A stretch of DNA of 64,000 nt from Aggregatilinea lenta (GCF_003569045.1 NZ_BFCB01000002.1:248001-312000); one strand, 5' to 3'; shown: positions 36,801 through 45,947, counted from the first letter of the stretch. Notes: a model not told the origin generated them from the letters alone. Numbers and translations: made by a program.

Positions 36801-39800
36801 AGTCACATCGCTGATGTTGAGCGTAGTGGTATCGTCATTGGTGATTGCGGCCTCACCCTGCCCATCAACAATAACAGCCCCCGTCGCATTCGTGACATTC
36901 ACCACGAAGGTTTCATTGTTCTCGATGACCGTATCGCCGTTGACGGTGACATTGAAGGCATAGGTAATATCTCCAGCCGGAATCGTCTGGCCGGTCAGAG
37001 CCTGCGCCACGTAGTCACTGCCAGCCGCCGCCGTGCCATCGGCAGTGGCGACGTCGAACGTCACACCGCCCGGTCCTGCCGGACTCGTCAGGCTGACCGT
37101 GAACGCGAAGGTCGTGGTCCCGCTGTCGCCCTCATTCGCTGTCACTGTGTCGATATTCAGGCTCGGGAGATCGTCATTGCCGATCGTCCCCTGCCCCTGG
37201 TCATCACCCGGAGTAGCTCCGATCCCGCTCACATTCGTGACATTCACGAAGAAGGTTTCGTCCGGTTCGCCCACCGTATCACCGTTGACGGTGACGTCAA
37301 ATGTATAGGTGTCGGACCCAGCGGCGATGGTCTGCCCGATCAGGCTCTGCGCCACGTAGTCGCTGCCAGCAGCAGCCGTGCCATCAGCGGTGGCAATGTC
37401 GAACGTCACACCGCCCGGCCCCGCCGGATTCGTTAGACTGACCGTAAAGGCAAAGTTTGTGGGCCCGCTGTCACCCTCATTCAGAGTCACATCGCCGATA
37501 TTGAGCGTGGTGGAATCGTCATTGGTAATCGTACCCTGTCCCTGCCCATCGCCCAGACTGGCCGCAAACCCGCTCACGTTCGTGATGTTCACGACAAAAG
37601 TCTCGTTGCCTTCGATTACCGTATCGCCGTTGACGGTGACATTGAACGTGTAGGTATCAGACCCGGCAGCGATAGTTTGCCCGGTCAGGCTTTGAGTCAC
37701 ATAGTCGCTGCCAGCAGCAGCCGTGCCATCGGCGGTAGCGACGTCGAACATCACGCCGCCCGGTCCCGCCGGACTTGTCAAGCTGACGGTAAAGGCAAAG
37801 GTCGCAGGCCCACTGTCACCCTCATTCAGAGTCACATCGCCGATATTGAGCGTGGTGGAATCGTCATTAGTGATCGTGCCCTGTCCCTGTCCATCGACGA
37901 CAACAGCTCCCGTCACACTGCTGACATTCACCACAAAGGTTTCGTTATCTTCGACCGCCGTATCACCATTAACGGTGACGTTAAAGGTGTAGGTATCGAC
38001 CCCGGCGGCGATAGTCTGGCCCGTCAGATTCTGCGGTACGAAGTCATTATTGAGAGCAGTTGCAGTTCCATCGGCAATGCCAATGTCAAACATCACACCG
38101 CCCGGCCTTGCCGGGATCGACAGATTGACCGTGAACGCAAAGGTCGTTGTCCCGCTGTCGCCCTCATTCAGAACAACATCACTCACGATGAGATCCGGAT
38201 CGTCATCGTTCGTTATGATGCCCTGGCCTTGCCCATCACCCAGGCTGACCGCAAGCCCACTCACGTTCGTGACGTTCACGACGAAGGTTTCATCGAGTTC
38301 GCCCGTCGTGTCGCCATTGACCGCGACGTTAAAGGCGTAGGTATCGAACCCAGCGGGGATAGTCTGCCCGGTCAGGCTCTGCGCCACATAGTCGCTGCCC
38401 GCAGTCGCCGTGCCATCGGCGGTGGCAATGTCTAATATCACACCGCCCGGCCCTGCCGGATTCGTCAGGCTGACTGTGAAGGCAAAGGTCGTGGTTCCAC
38501 TACTGCCCTCAGCCAGACTCACATCGCTGATATTGAGCGTGGCGGCATCGTCATTAGTGATCGTGCCCTGTCCCTGCCCATCCCAAATGATAGCTCCCAC
38601 CACGTTGGTCACGTTCACAACGAACGTTTCATTGTCTTCGATCGTCGTATCGCCGTTGACGGTGACGTCAAATGTATAGGTGTCATTCCCGGCGGCGATG
38701 GTCTGCCCGGTCAGGCTCTGCGCCACATAGTCGCTGCCCGCAGCGGCGGTTCCATCGGCGGTGACGATGTCAAACGTCACGCCGCCCGCAGCCACCGCAT
38801 ATGACAGATCGACTGTGAACGTAAATGTCGTCGTTCCAGCATTCCCCTCGTTCGCAGTCACATCGCTTACCGTCAGCAATGGGGCGTCATCATTGGTGAT
38901 CGTGCCCTGCCCCTGCCCATCGCCCAAACCGGCCCCAAGTCCGCTCACATTCGTGACGTTCACGAAGAAGGTTTCGTTCAGTTCGTCTGCCGTATCACCG
39001 TTGACGGTAACGTCAAATGTATAGGTGTCGGACCCAGCAGAAATCGTCTGGCCGGTCAGAGCCTGCGCCACATAATCGCCATCCATGGCGGTCGCCGTGC
39101 CGTCAGCAGTAGCGATATCGAACGTCACGCCGCCCGGCCCTGCCGGATTGGTCAGGCTGACCGTGAAGGAGAACGTCGTGGTTCCGCTGTTCCCCTCATC
39201 CACACTCACATCACCGATGTTAAGCGTGGTGGTATCGTCATTGGTGAGCGTGCCCTGCCCCTGGTCATCACCCAGAGAAGCCCCGATCCCGCTCACATTC
39301 GTGACATTCACCATGAAAGTCTCGGCGTCTTCGATGGCCGTATCGCCGTTGACGGTAACGACAAAGGTATATGTGTCATCCCCAGCATCGATGGTCTGCC
39401 CGGTCAGGCTTTGCGCCACGTAATCGCTGTCGGCAGTGGTTGCCGTCCCGTCGGCGGTGGCGATATCGAATGTCACACCGCCCGGCCCTGCCGGATTGGT
39501 CAGACTGACCGTGAAGGAGAAAGTCGTGGTTCCGCTGTTCCCCTCATCCAGAGTCGCATCGCTGATATTAAGCGTGGCGGTATCGTCATTGGTCAGCGTG
39601 ACCTGCCCCTGGTTATCGAAGGCAATCGCGCCCACCATGTTCGTGACATTCACGAAGAAGGTTTCATTGTTTTCGACCGTCGTATCGCCGTTGACGGTGA
39701 CGTTGAACGTATAGGTGCTGTCTCCGGCGGGGATAGTCTGCCCGATCAGACTTTGGGCCACATAGTCGCTGCCCGCAGCGGCGGTGCCGTCGGCGGTAGC

Positions 39801-41093
39801 GATGTCAAACGTCGCACCACCCGACTCTGCCGGGATCGACAGGCTAACAGTGACAGCTACGATTGTAGTCCCACTGTCGCCCTCGTTCGCAGTTACATCG
39901 CTCACGGTAATGGCTGGAAGATCATCATTGATGATCGTTCCCTGACCCTGCCCATCGCTTATGCTGGCCCCAACTCCGCTCAGGTTGGTAACGTTAACCA
40001 GGAAGGTTTCATCCGGCTCACCCGTCGTATCACCATTGACGGTGACGGTGAAGGTGTAGGTAGTAGCGCCCTCAATGAGGGTTTGCCCGGTCAGGCTCTG
40101 TGTCACATAGTCGCTATCGGCGGCAGTGGCAGTGCCATCAGCAGTAGCGATGTTGAATGACACACCGCCCGGCCCTGCCGGATTGGTCAAACTGACCGTG
40201 AAAGAGAGGGTCGTAGTTCCGCTGTTTCCCTCCGCCACACTCGCATCACTGACGCTAAGCGCGGTGGTATCGTCATTAGATAGCGTGCCCTGCCCCTGAC
40301 CATCGGTGACAGTCGCTCCTGACACGTTCGTGATATTAACGAAGAAAGTTTCGTTATTTTCGATTACCGTATCACCGTTGACGGTAACATTGAAGGTGTA
40401 AGTAGACGACCCAGTGGGAATAGTCTGGCCGGTCAGGCTGCGCGCCACGTAGTCACTGCCAGCAGTGGCGGTTCCGTCAGCGGTGGCAACGTTAAAAGTT
40501 ACGTCTGCTTCCGCCGTCAAAGACAAGCTCACCGTGAAGGCGAAGGTCTTTGTTCCGCTGTCGCCTTCGGTCACCGTCACATTGTTGACAGAAATCTGGG
40601 GCATTACCGGAGCGATCGTGATCGAAAAACCACCGACAGCCCCGGGAGCCCACGACGTGGTGACCAACGTATAATTTACACCCGCTGTGAGATAGTGAGT
40701 TATGGTCGGGTACTGGTTAAGGCCTCCGACCGCATGAAGCGCATTGGTTAATGGACTGCTCGGATTGAAGGCCCCTCCGTAGAGAATAGTTGAGGAGCCA
40801 CATACGCCGTTATCCAGACGGCAAAGACTGCCGGAGATCTGAATGTTATACGTTCGGCTTTCGCTGACCGTAAACACCTGCGAACTATAGTACCAATCTG
40901 AAGTGCCAACAGTCCTTGTCGGTGGGTTTCCGAGATCGGGGGGATCAAAGGTTGCACCGCCTGTCAAGGCCCCCGACCAACTGTCAGGGCCCGCATAAAC
41001 GGGTTGGGCGGGTAAGACCAGGAGCAGTACCGTGCTCGACAGGAAGAAGACTGACAGAAACCGTAAGCTAGCCAGCCTAATGTTTTTCATCAA
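33879..41093 (-). CDS. Giant secreted protein with 15 Calx-beta repeats, cadherin-like domains and a C-terminal SH3b domain
   Basis: 2404 residues. A Sec signal peptide (about 1-34, ending VYA-GPD) is followed by an N-terminal domain (35-163) resembling bacterial pre-peptidase C-terminal/surface domains. Fifteen tandem Calx-beta repeats of about 115 residues follow (about 165-1880), each opening like NISDVTANEG and ending GQGTITNDD, with many Asp residues fit for calcium. Then come one divergent repeat (SGDTTEAGGTATF), two Ig/cadherin-like domains ending in TFTYHASD and SFRYTAAND, a Cys-containing region, and a final SH3b-like domain (TRYILNLREQPG to GWVSANYVTP). It is probably a calcium-stiffened surface protein or adhesin. 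No LPXTG, sorting or autotransporter signal is visible. The SH3b domain may hold it to the cell wall. Confidence 0.93.
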   Translation of the reverse strand: MMKNIRLASLRFLSVFFLSSTVLLLVLPAQPVYAGPDSWSGALTGGATFDPPDLGNPPTRTVGTSDWYYSSQVFTVSESRTYNIQISGSLCRLDNGVCGSSTILYGGAFNPSSPLTNALHAVGGLNQYPTITHYLTAGVNYTLVTTSWAPGAVGGFSITIAPVMPQISVNNVTVTEGDSGTKTFAFTVSLSLTAEADVTFNVATADGTATAGSDYVARSLTGQTIPTGSSTYTFNVTVNGDTVIENNETFFVNITNVSGATVTDGQGQGTLSNDDTTALSVSDASVAEGNSGTTTLSFTVSLTNPAGPGGVSFNIATADGTATAADSDYVTQSLTGQTLIEGATTYTFTVTVNGDTTGEPDETFLVNVTNLSGVGASISDGQGQGTIINDDLPAITVSDVTANEGDSGTTIVAVTVSLSIPAESGGATFDIATADGTAAAGSDYVAQSLIGQTIPAGDSTYTFNVTVNGDTTVENNETFFVNVTNMVGAIAFDNQGQVTLTNDDTATLNISDATLDEGNSGTTTFSFTVSLTNPAGPGGVTFDIATADGTATTADSDYVAQSLTGQTIDAGDDTYTFVVTVNGDTAIEDAETFMVNVTNVSGIGASLGDDQGQGTLTNDDTTTLNIGDVSVDEGNSGTTTFSFTVSLTNPAGPGGVTFDIATADGTATAMDGDYVAQALTGQTISAGSDTYTFDVTVNGDTADELNETFFVNVTNVSGLGAGLGDGQGQGTITNDDAPLLTVSDVTANEGNAGTTTFTFTVDLSYAVAAGGVTFDIVTADGTAAAGSDYVAQSLTGQTIAAGNDTYTFDVTVNGDTTIEDNETFVVNVTNVVGAIIWDGQGQGTITNDDAATLNISDVSLAEGSSGTTTFAFTVSLTNPAGPGGVILDIATADGTATAGSDYVAQSLTGQTIPAGFDTYAFNVAVNGDTTGELDETFVVNVTNVSGLAVSLGDGQGQGIITNDDDPDLIVSDVVLNEGDSGTTTFAFTVNLSIPARPGGVMFDIGIADGTATALNNDFVPQNLTGQTIAAGVDTYTFNVTVNGDTAVEDNETFVVNVSSVTGAVVVDGQGQGTITNDDSTTLNIGDVTLNEGDSGPATFAFTVSLTSPAGPGGVMFDVATADGTAAAGSDYVTQSLTGQTIAAGSDTYTFNVTVNGDTVIEGNETFVVNITNVSGFAASLGDGQGQGTITNDDSTTLNIGDVTLNEGDSGPTNFAFTVSLTNPAGPGGVTFDIATADGTAAAGSDYVAQSLIGQTIAAGSDTYTFDVTVNGDTVGEPDETFFVNVTNVSGIGATPGDDQGQGTIGNDDLPSLNIDTVTANEGDSGTTTFAFTVSLTSPAGPGGVTFDVATADGTAAAGSDYVAQALTGQTIPAGDITYAFNVTVNGDTVIENNETFVVNVTNATGAVIVDGQGEAAITNDDTTTLNISDVTANEGNAGTTTFAFTVSLTNPAGPGGVTFDIATADGTATAGSDYVAQALTGQTIAAGSDTYTFNVTANGDMTVEDNETFVVNVTNVSGIGSSPGDDQGQGTISNDDTTTLNVSDVTANEGNAGTTTFAFTVSLTNPAGPGGVTFDIATADGTATAGSDYVAQALTGQTIAAGADTYTFNVAVNGDTSVENDEAFFVNVTNVGGLAASLGDGQGQGTISNDDTTTLNVSDVTANEGSAGTTTFAFTVSLTNPAGPGGVTFDIATADGTATAGSDYVAQALAGETIAAGSDTYTFNVTVNGDTSVENDEAFFVNVTNVGGLAASLGDGQGQGTITNDDATTLSISDVTLAEGNSGSTTFAFIVSLTNPAGPGGVTFDIATADGSATAGSDYVAQALVGQTIGAGASTYTFSVSVSSDMITELDETFTVNVTNVTGLVTSVSDGQGQGSITNDDIAGVAVSALSGDTTEAGGTATFTVALTSQPIAQVSVTFTSDTTAEGLLSTDGITQQNAVTVVFTDADWNIPQTITVHGQDDLVIDGSITYTITSAAAVSGDPVYNGMAVSDLNATNRDNDGPVNADNDTYSTGKGQSLTVDAANGVLDGDAGGNGSPLQAVLETNPGSGVLASFNPDGSFEYAPNPGFLGTDTFTYHASDGTTNSGSATVTISVVLKDGTIIANDDGAGMRMNTSLTLNVLANDSDPDGNPLHIAGMSQPSHGQAIMVDGQIVYTPATDFVGMDSFRYTAANDFGGTGTATVSIAVWQPVPLCTDFDGSTNEIIRANVPQGTVTDGGVFCRVLVDNSVFVRQSAEVGKPDVLGRGVLQAVDVFALYQDGTSTQFFNNSISVCLQGEGAFLYLDATAAPRTVVELPVVVRDGYTCAIVPNAGTVVLVNGTASMTNAIPANSGFTTSLTGCMVTTRYILNLREQPGETSAVIRMLPYNVTLTAFERMDNWFYVDYEGLRGWVSANYVTPQGTCGP
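35450..40605. repeat. Tandem ~345-bp coding repeats (15 copies)
   Basis: The Calx-beta repeats appear as DNA repeats with a period of about 342-348 bases. Copies near 35,815-35,925 and 36,165-36,275 are identical over about 90 bases or more, whereas copies towards 39-40.5 kb are more diverged. The pattern points to recent expansion or gene conversion at the 35.5-37 kb side. Confidence 0.9.
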
Positions 41094-41519
41094 TCCCCCT
41101 GGATCGTAAAGCTATACAAAAGCAATTTCCCTGATCATGATCTTTGCAGTGGGGATCGTAGAAAGGGAGTGGTCTGCAGAGCCAAGAATGATCTTGGCCA
41201 AGTATACTCCGTCGATAAATTTCTCGCATAAATAGAAACGGTTACAATCAGGTAATTACGTGTTCAAAAACCAGGTAGTCTCCCTAAACTCTGTTGGTAG
41301 GTGTTGGCACAAGGGTCAAGACCTCTCGAATGGACCAGATATGGTCAGTCAGTTCGGCGGCCATCGCTGGGCCACTTGAGGGGAAAAACCGGGGCGGATG
41401 AGTTAAATGACCCCACAGGGATACGGGATGACGATTTTCGTAAGCAGACATTTGCGCCGCCTGGACTTAAGGCGGCGCAAAAATCGCACGAATGGAGCTT
41501 GTCGAGCAGTGTGATAAAA
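41094..41519. other. Intergenic region between two minus-strand genes
   Basis: 426 bases between the end of the sugar-binding protein gene and the start of the giant Calx-beta gene. It holds the hairpin at 41451-41481. The promoter of the giant gene should lie in the AT-richer 41,110-41,280 part, but no clear -35/-10 pair was found. Confidence 0.5.
41451..41481 (-). terminator. Hairpin after the GH36-linked ABC importer operon
   Basis: TTTGCGCCGCC, nine-base loop, GGCGGCGCAAA: a perfect 11-bp stem about 40 bases past the stop of the binding-protein gene. No long U run follows on the minus strand, so it may act with Rho or protect the mRNA end. Confidence 0.6.
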
Positions 41520-42851
41520 TTACTCGAAGAGGGCGTTGACCTCTTCGTTGGCCGCTTTGAGTTCCGTCTCAGCATCAACTTCACCAAGAGCGATCCGATC
41601 CATCGCTTCTTGCATGATTACAGTGATTTCACCACCGTAATCGGTGATGGGGAACAAGAAGGTCCCGCCCTCTTCCGCCGCCTGCGAGGTGAAGGCACTC
41701 ACGTCAACACCGATATCCGCGCGGACCTGCAGCGAAAGATCGGCTGCTTCGGGGATGGCGGGGAAGACCACACCAGACTGCCCCACGATGTTCTGGCAAT
41801 CTGCCGAGGCGAGGAATTTCACCCATTGCCAGGCTTCTTCCTGGTGCTCGCTGCCAACCCAAATCGAGTCGGCCAGCCCGTTGAACATGCTTTTGCGCCC
41901 TTCGGGGCCAATGGGCAGACGACCGAAACCGACCGGGAATTCGCTGCCCAGGTAGCTGCCGATCATCCACGAGCCATCCGTGGTAAGCGCCGCTTTACCT
42001 GCCTGGAACAGCGCAAAATACCCTAAGCCTGCCATGTCTTCATAGGGGGCGGCGTAGCCCTTTTCCAACCATAGATCAGCTATCCACTGAATGGCCTGGG
42101 CAAAACGCGGATCGTCGTAGTAATACTCGTTGCCCCACAGACCGTTGTTGTAGGTCCAGCCGGTCGAAGCCGTAAAGACGCTGAACGAGGTTTGGCCGTA
42201 ACCGGCAGCGGTGGGCCAGTCTGTGGTGAAGCCGTACTGGACGACGTTGTCCTTATCGAAATCCGGGCTGAGGCCGTTGTTACCGTTGGCGTCCAGCGTC
42301 AACTGGGCCACGACCTGCTCGAATGTGCCGCCATCTTCCGGGTTCCAGGTCCACTCGTCCATGACGGCGGGATCAATTCCTGCCGCTTCGAGCATATCGG
42401 CATTGTAAACGACACCAACGGTGTCCCAGTCTTTGGGCAGACCATAGCGGGCCCCATCTTTGACCCACAGATCGGCCAGACCAGGATAGTAGATGTCGGT
42501 CGGGACGCCGTCGCGTTCCACGAGGGGCTGAATATCGACGAGCTGTTCGAGCGCGACAAACTCAGGATATTTCGCCAGGTGGTTCGTGAACACGTCCGGC
42601 GCATCACCCGTGACAAAGCCGGACTGGATAGCCGACCAGTAGTCACTCCAACCGAGCTGTTCGATCTCGACGGTGATGCCAGGATTGCTTTCCATAAACT
42701 GGTTCGCGCATTCCGTATAGGCCGGAAGCTGGTTGTTATCCCAGAGCGCGTAACGAATGGTCACATCCTGGCGGGCACTGGCCAGGCCTGTAACTGGTAG
42801 TGCTATTGCCAGTATCAGGGTAATCAAGATTGCGGAACGCAGGAATTTCAT
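41520..42851 (-). CDS. Sugar ABC transporter substrate-binding protein (family 1, MalE-like)
   Basis: A 443-residue extracellular solute-binding protein family 1 member. The signal peptide covers about 1-25 (KFLRSAILITLILAIALPV). The mature part starts VTIRYALWDNNQ and shows family traits such as NPGITVEIEQLGWSDYW and TDGSWMIGSYLG. AAAGGAGC precedes the ATG. It is the last gene of a minus-strand LacI-permease-permease-binding protein set, and the neighbouring alpha-galactosidase suggests it binds alpha-galactosides such as melibiose or raffinose. It has no lipobox. Confidence 0.94.
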   Translation of the reverse strand: MKFLRSAILITLILAIALPVTGLASARQDVTIRYALWDNNQLPAYTECANQFMESNPGITVEIEQLGWSDYWSAIQSGFVTGDAPDVFTNHLAKYPEFVALEQLVDIQPLVERDGVPTDIYYPGLADLWVKDGARYGLPKDWDTVGVVYNADMLEAAGIDPAVMDEWTWNPEDGGTFEQVVAQLTLDANGNNGLSPDFDKDNVVQYGFTTDWPTAAGYGQTSFSVFTASTGWTYNNGLWGNEYYYDDPRFAQAIQWIADLWLEKGYAAPYEDMAGLGYFALFQAGKAALTTDGSWMIGSYLGSEFPVGFGRLPIGPEGRKSMFNGLADSIWVGSEHQEEAWQWVKFLASADCQNIVGQSGVVFPAIPEAADLSLQVRADIGVDVSAFTSQAAEEGGTFLFPITDYGGEITVIMQEAMDRIALGEVDAETELKAANEEVNALFE

Positions 42852-42916
42852 GGTACTGCTCCTTTTGCAAAATAAGTTGACACGGTACTCGACTCGACAA
42901 GCTCTGCTCGAACGAT

Positions 42917-43852
42917 TTATTTGAAGCCTGAGAACTGGATGGAATCCACGACTTTACGACCGAAGAATAGGAAAATGACGATGGCGGGCACAATCGAAAC
43001 GGCGGTTCCGGCCATCAACCCGGCCCAGTCGGGCGAACCTTGAGGTGTTTGTTCACGAAAGATACCCAGCGCGACGGTCAGCACGCGCACATTCTCATCA
43101 CGCCCCACGAGCAGGGGCCACAGGTATTCGTTCCAACTTCCGATGAACGTCAGGATTGCCAGCGTCAGGATCGGTCCTTTAACCAACGGCAGCGCGATCC
43201 GCCAGAAGAGGCCGATCCGGGTTGCGCCGTCAATGATGGCGGCTTCTTCAAGGTCTTTGTTCAAGCCCAGGAAAAACTGGCGCATGAAGAACACCGCGAA
43301 CGGCGTCATCAAAAAGGTGGGCGCGATAATGCCCTGGTACGTGCCGATCCATCCCAACTGCCGGATGAACACAAAGTTCGGGATGAACAGCACAATGCTG
43401 GGGATCATGAGACCGGTCAGGTAGATGAAAAAGATCGTGTCCCTCAGGGGGAACTTGATCCGCGCGAACGCATACGCCGCCATCGAGCTAAACACCGTTT
43501 GTCCCAACGTGATCGCGCTCGACACGATGAACGAGTTCCGCAGAAACACCCAGAAATCAAGGGTGGCGGTGGACATATAAGAGGTTACGACACCCTCACC
43601 TACCAAATCACTGGTATCGATCAGGCCCAGGACGCGCTCGAAATTCTGCGTCGTCGGGTTGACCGGCAGGAGACTTGACGTATGGCTGAACACGAATGTA
43701 GGACTGGTCAGCGCCGTGCGGAGCACCCACCAAAGCGGGAACAACGTGATAAACAGCAGGGCCAGCAGGACCAGATAAGCCAGCATTTTTCCGCCGCGTG
43801 CCCGTACTTGTTTGGACATCTGAATGCTCACAATTTGCTGTGTGGTGGTCAT
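42917..43852 (-). CDS. Sugar ABC transporter permease (MalG-like)
   Basis: A 311-residue CUT1 inner-membrane permease with about six helices. The ATPase-contacting EAA loop reads LEEAAIIDGATRIGLFWRIALP. The N-terminal ~25 residues are polar and basic, so an internal Met could be the real start, but the first ATG has a GGGGGATG-like site. Partner of the adjacent MalF-like gene (16-base gap). No dedicated ATPase is encoded nearby, so a shared MsmK-type ATPase elsewhere would be needed. Confidence 0.94.
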   Translation of the reverse strand: MTTTQQIVSIQMSKQVRARGGKMLAYLVLLALLFITLFPLWWVLRTALTSPTFVFSHTSSLLPVNPTTQNFERVLGLIDTSDLVGEGVVTSYMSTATLDFWVFLRNSFIVSSAITLGQTVFSSMAAYAFARIKFPLRDTIFFIYLTGLMIPSIVLFIPNFVFIRQLGWIGTYQGIIAPTFLMTPFAVFFMRQFFLGLNKDLEEAAIIDGATRIGLFWRIALPLVKGPILTLAILTFIGSWNEYLWPLLVGRDENVRVLTVALGIFREQTPQGSPDWAGLMAGTAVSIVPAIVIFLFFGRKVVDSIQFSGFK

Positions 43853-43868
43853 GACAGCATCCCCCGGT

Positions 43869-44819
43869 CTACTGGTAATCCGCCAGGTCCGATTCGCCGG
43901 AGCGCAGCAGGCGCATCTGGACGATCGTGACAGTGATCAGAATGGCGAACAGTACCACCGAGGCCGCCGTTGCTATGCCCATCTTGATCCGGCGCTCGAA
44001 AACCTGTTGGAAGATGTAATAGATGATGACCTGGGTCGAGCCGGCGGGGCCGCCACTGGTGGTCACCGCGACGGTATCAAAAACCTGAAACGAACCAATT
44101 ACCGAGGTCACCAGGACGAACACCAATACCGGGCGCAGCAGCGGCAGCGTAATTTTGCGGAACTGCGTCAGATCGCCTGCGCCGTCAATCGAGGCGGCTT
44201 CATAGAGCGATTTGGGGATCGTTTTCAGGCCGGCGAAAATGAGGATTGAGGTGTAACCCGCGTGCCGCCAGATGTTGATCGCGGCAATGGATTGGATGGC
44301 CTGAGCAGGCGATCCTATAAAGGGCTGCTTGCCGATGCCCACCAGCTTCAGAAATTCGTTCATCAGGCCAATCGAAGGATCGAGAATCCACATCCACAAC
44401 AGTGCAACAACGACATTCGGCATCAGCCAGGGCAAGATCATAATGCCGCGCATGATAGAGGATACAGGGGTGCTGAACCGCTCCAGCATCACGGCCATGA
44501 AAACGGCGAGGACTGTTTGCACCGGGATGTTCCATACTACGTAGAGCACAGTCACCCGCAGCGAGCTCCAAAACCGTTCGTCAGCGACCAGGGTCTGGTA
44601 ATTATCCAGGCCCACGTACTTCGCATCCGAGAGCAGGTTCCAGTCTAAAAAACTGATGTAAACAGCGCGCAGGGCAGGGTAGGCGAAGAAGATGGCAAAG
44701 CCGATCAGGCTGGGAAGAATAAACAGGTAGCCAATGACGGCCTCGTTGTCAGCGAGCCGGTTCAGCAGCTTGAAGAGAACTGACCTTTTAGGCTTACCGC
44801 GCGTCTGACCAGCAACCAT
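43869..44819 (-). CDS. Sugar ABC transporter permease (MalF-like)
   Basis: A 316-residue CUT1 permease with about six helices and the EAA loop LYEAASIDGAGDLTQFRKITLP. The first ~25 residues are a basic cytoplasmic tail. An AAAGGA ribosome site lies upstream. It forms the heterodimeric channel with the MalG-like protein for the sugar-binding protein encoded downstream. Confidence 0.94.
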   Translation of the reverse strand: MVAGQTRGKPKRSVLFKLLNRLADNEAVIGYLFILPSLIGFAIFFAYPALRAVYISFLDWNLLSDAKYVGLDNYQTLVADERFWSSLRVTVLYVVWNIPVQTVLAVFMAVMLERFSTPVSSIMRGIMILPWLMPNVVVALLWMWILDPSIGLMNEFLKLVGIGKQPFIGSPAQAIQSIAAINIWRHAGYTSILIFAGLKTIPKSLYEAASIDGAGDLTQFRKITLPLLRPVLVFVLVTSVIGSFQVFDTVAVTTSGGPAGSTQVIIYYIFQQVFERRIKMGIATAASVVLFAILITVTIVQMRLLRSGESDLADYQ

Positions 44820-44868
44820 GAACGTGCATCCTTTTCAAAACCTAATTAATAACCCAGGGTGATACCGG

Positions 44869-45933
44869 TCAAACTCCCTCAAGGTCTTGGGCTTGCCGAA
44901 CCAGATGTGCCCCGCAGGACTTGCGGACTACGAGCCGGGTGGGTAATTGTAAATTTGTAACGGCGGGTTCGACATCGTTGAGCAGACTAATCAGCATGTC
45001 TCCGGCGCGTTGGCCGATTTCGCGCTGCGATTCGTGAATAGTCGTGAGTGACGGCGTAGTGAAGGCCGCCAGACGATCATCGTCGAATCCGACGACCGCA
45101 ATATCTTCGGGCACGCGCAGCCCTGCCTCCTGAATGGCCGCCAACGCAGCAATCGCCATCGTATCATTCATCCCGAAGACTGCCGTTGGCAGTGGCTTAG
45201 ACCGCAAAAGATCGCGCATAGCCTCGTAGCCACTGAGCGGCTCAAACGCACCAAAACGCACCAGGGACGAATCCGGTGAAATGCCCGCAACAGACAAGGT
45301 TTCGTAGTACGTGTTCAGGCGATCCGTCGAGTGTTCGACCACCCCTTCGGGCGCGTAACTGATGCAGGCAATCCGTTGATGTCCCAACCCGATCAAATGA
45401 TTGATCATCGTTTGTACGCCGGTCAGATTGTCTGAACTGACTGAATAATGAATGTATTCCGACATACTGCCGAAAATAACGATCGGGATACCCTGGTTAA
45501 TAAGTTCTGCAGAGATAAACTCGCTGCCCAGGGTGGACTGCACCACCATTCCCGCGACTTCATGGCCGTGCAGCAGGTTAAGAATCGACTTGTACTGCCG
45601 CTTATCGTTCACACGTTCGACCAGCAAACGAAATCCGTATTGCTGAATCACCGATCCGAAACCGGTCATAATGTTAGGAAGCCAGGAGTCGATGAAAATC
45701 TGCTCGTGTGGGTGGAACAGCGCCATTCCGATATTATTGCTGCGCCCCCGGACCAGGGATCGGGCTACGATGTTGGGCGTATAGCCCAGGTCATGCGCGA
45801 TCTTCTGGACGCGCTGCTGGGTTTCTTCGCTGATGTTCGCCCGCGCGACGTTGTTCAGGACATACGATACCGTTGCCTGCGAAACGCCAGCAGCTTTGGC
45901 GACATCCTTGCTGGTAACTCTTTTGCGGTTCAC
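44869..45933 (-). CDS. LacI-family transcriptional regulator
   Basis: 354 residues. The N-terminal LacI HTH (about 5-55) reads TSKDVAKAAGVSQATVSYVLN followed by the hinge region NIVARSL. The effector domain is of the periplasmic-binding-protein type. Translation appears to start at GTG 45933 with only a weak ribosome site. The gene lies between the importer genes it probably controls and the divergent alpha-galactosidase, next to a perfect palindromic operator, so it likely represses both directions until an alpha-galactoside or galactose binds. Confidence 0.94.
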   Translation of the reverse strand: MNRKRVTSKDVAKAAGVSQATVSYVLNNVARANISEETQQRVQKIAHDLGYTPNIVARSLVRGRSNNIGMALFHPHEQIFIDSWLPNIMTGFGSVIQQYGFRLLVERVNDKRQYKSILNLLHGHEVAGMVVQSTLGSEFISAELINQGIPIVIFGSMSEYIHYSVSSDNLTGVQTMINHLIGLGHQRIACISYAPEGVVEHSTDRLNTYYETLSVAGISPDSSLVRFGAFEPLSGYEAMRDLLRSKPLPTAVFGMNDTMAIAALAAIQEAGLRVPEDIAVVGFDDDRLAAFTTPSLTTIHESQREIGQRAGDMLISLLNDVEPAVTNLQLPTRLVVRKSCGAHLVRQAQDLEGV

Positions 45934-45947
45934 TTCACAAAATCCAC

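Noticed and set aside
35043-37436. A 797-codon open frame on the plus strand across the Calx-beta gene
   Set aside because: It is antisense to the repetitive gene and arises because the same repeat lacks stops in that frame. The true gene has a signal peptide, known domains and full coverage.
36343-39714. A series of similar ~90-codon plus-strand frames beginning with near-identical sequence every ~345 bases
   Set aside because: Shadow frames of the tandem Calx-beta repeats on the opposite strand, not a gene family or array.
35450-40605. Regular repeats considered as a CRISPR-like array
   Set aside because: The unit is ~345 bases, coding throughout, with no short repeat/spacer pattern and no cas genes.
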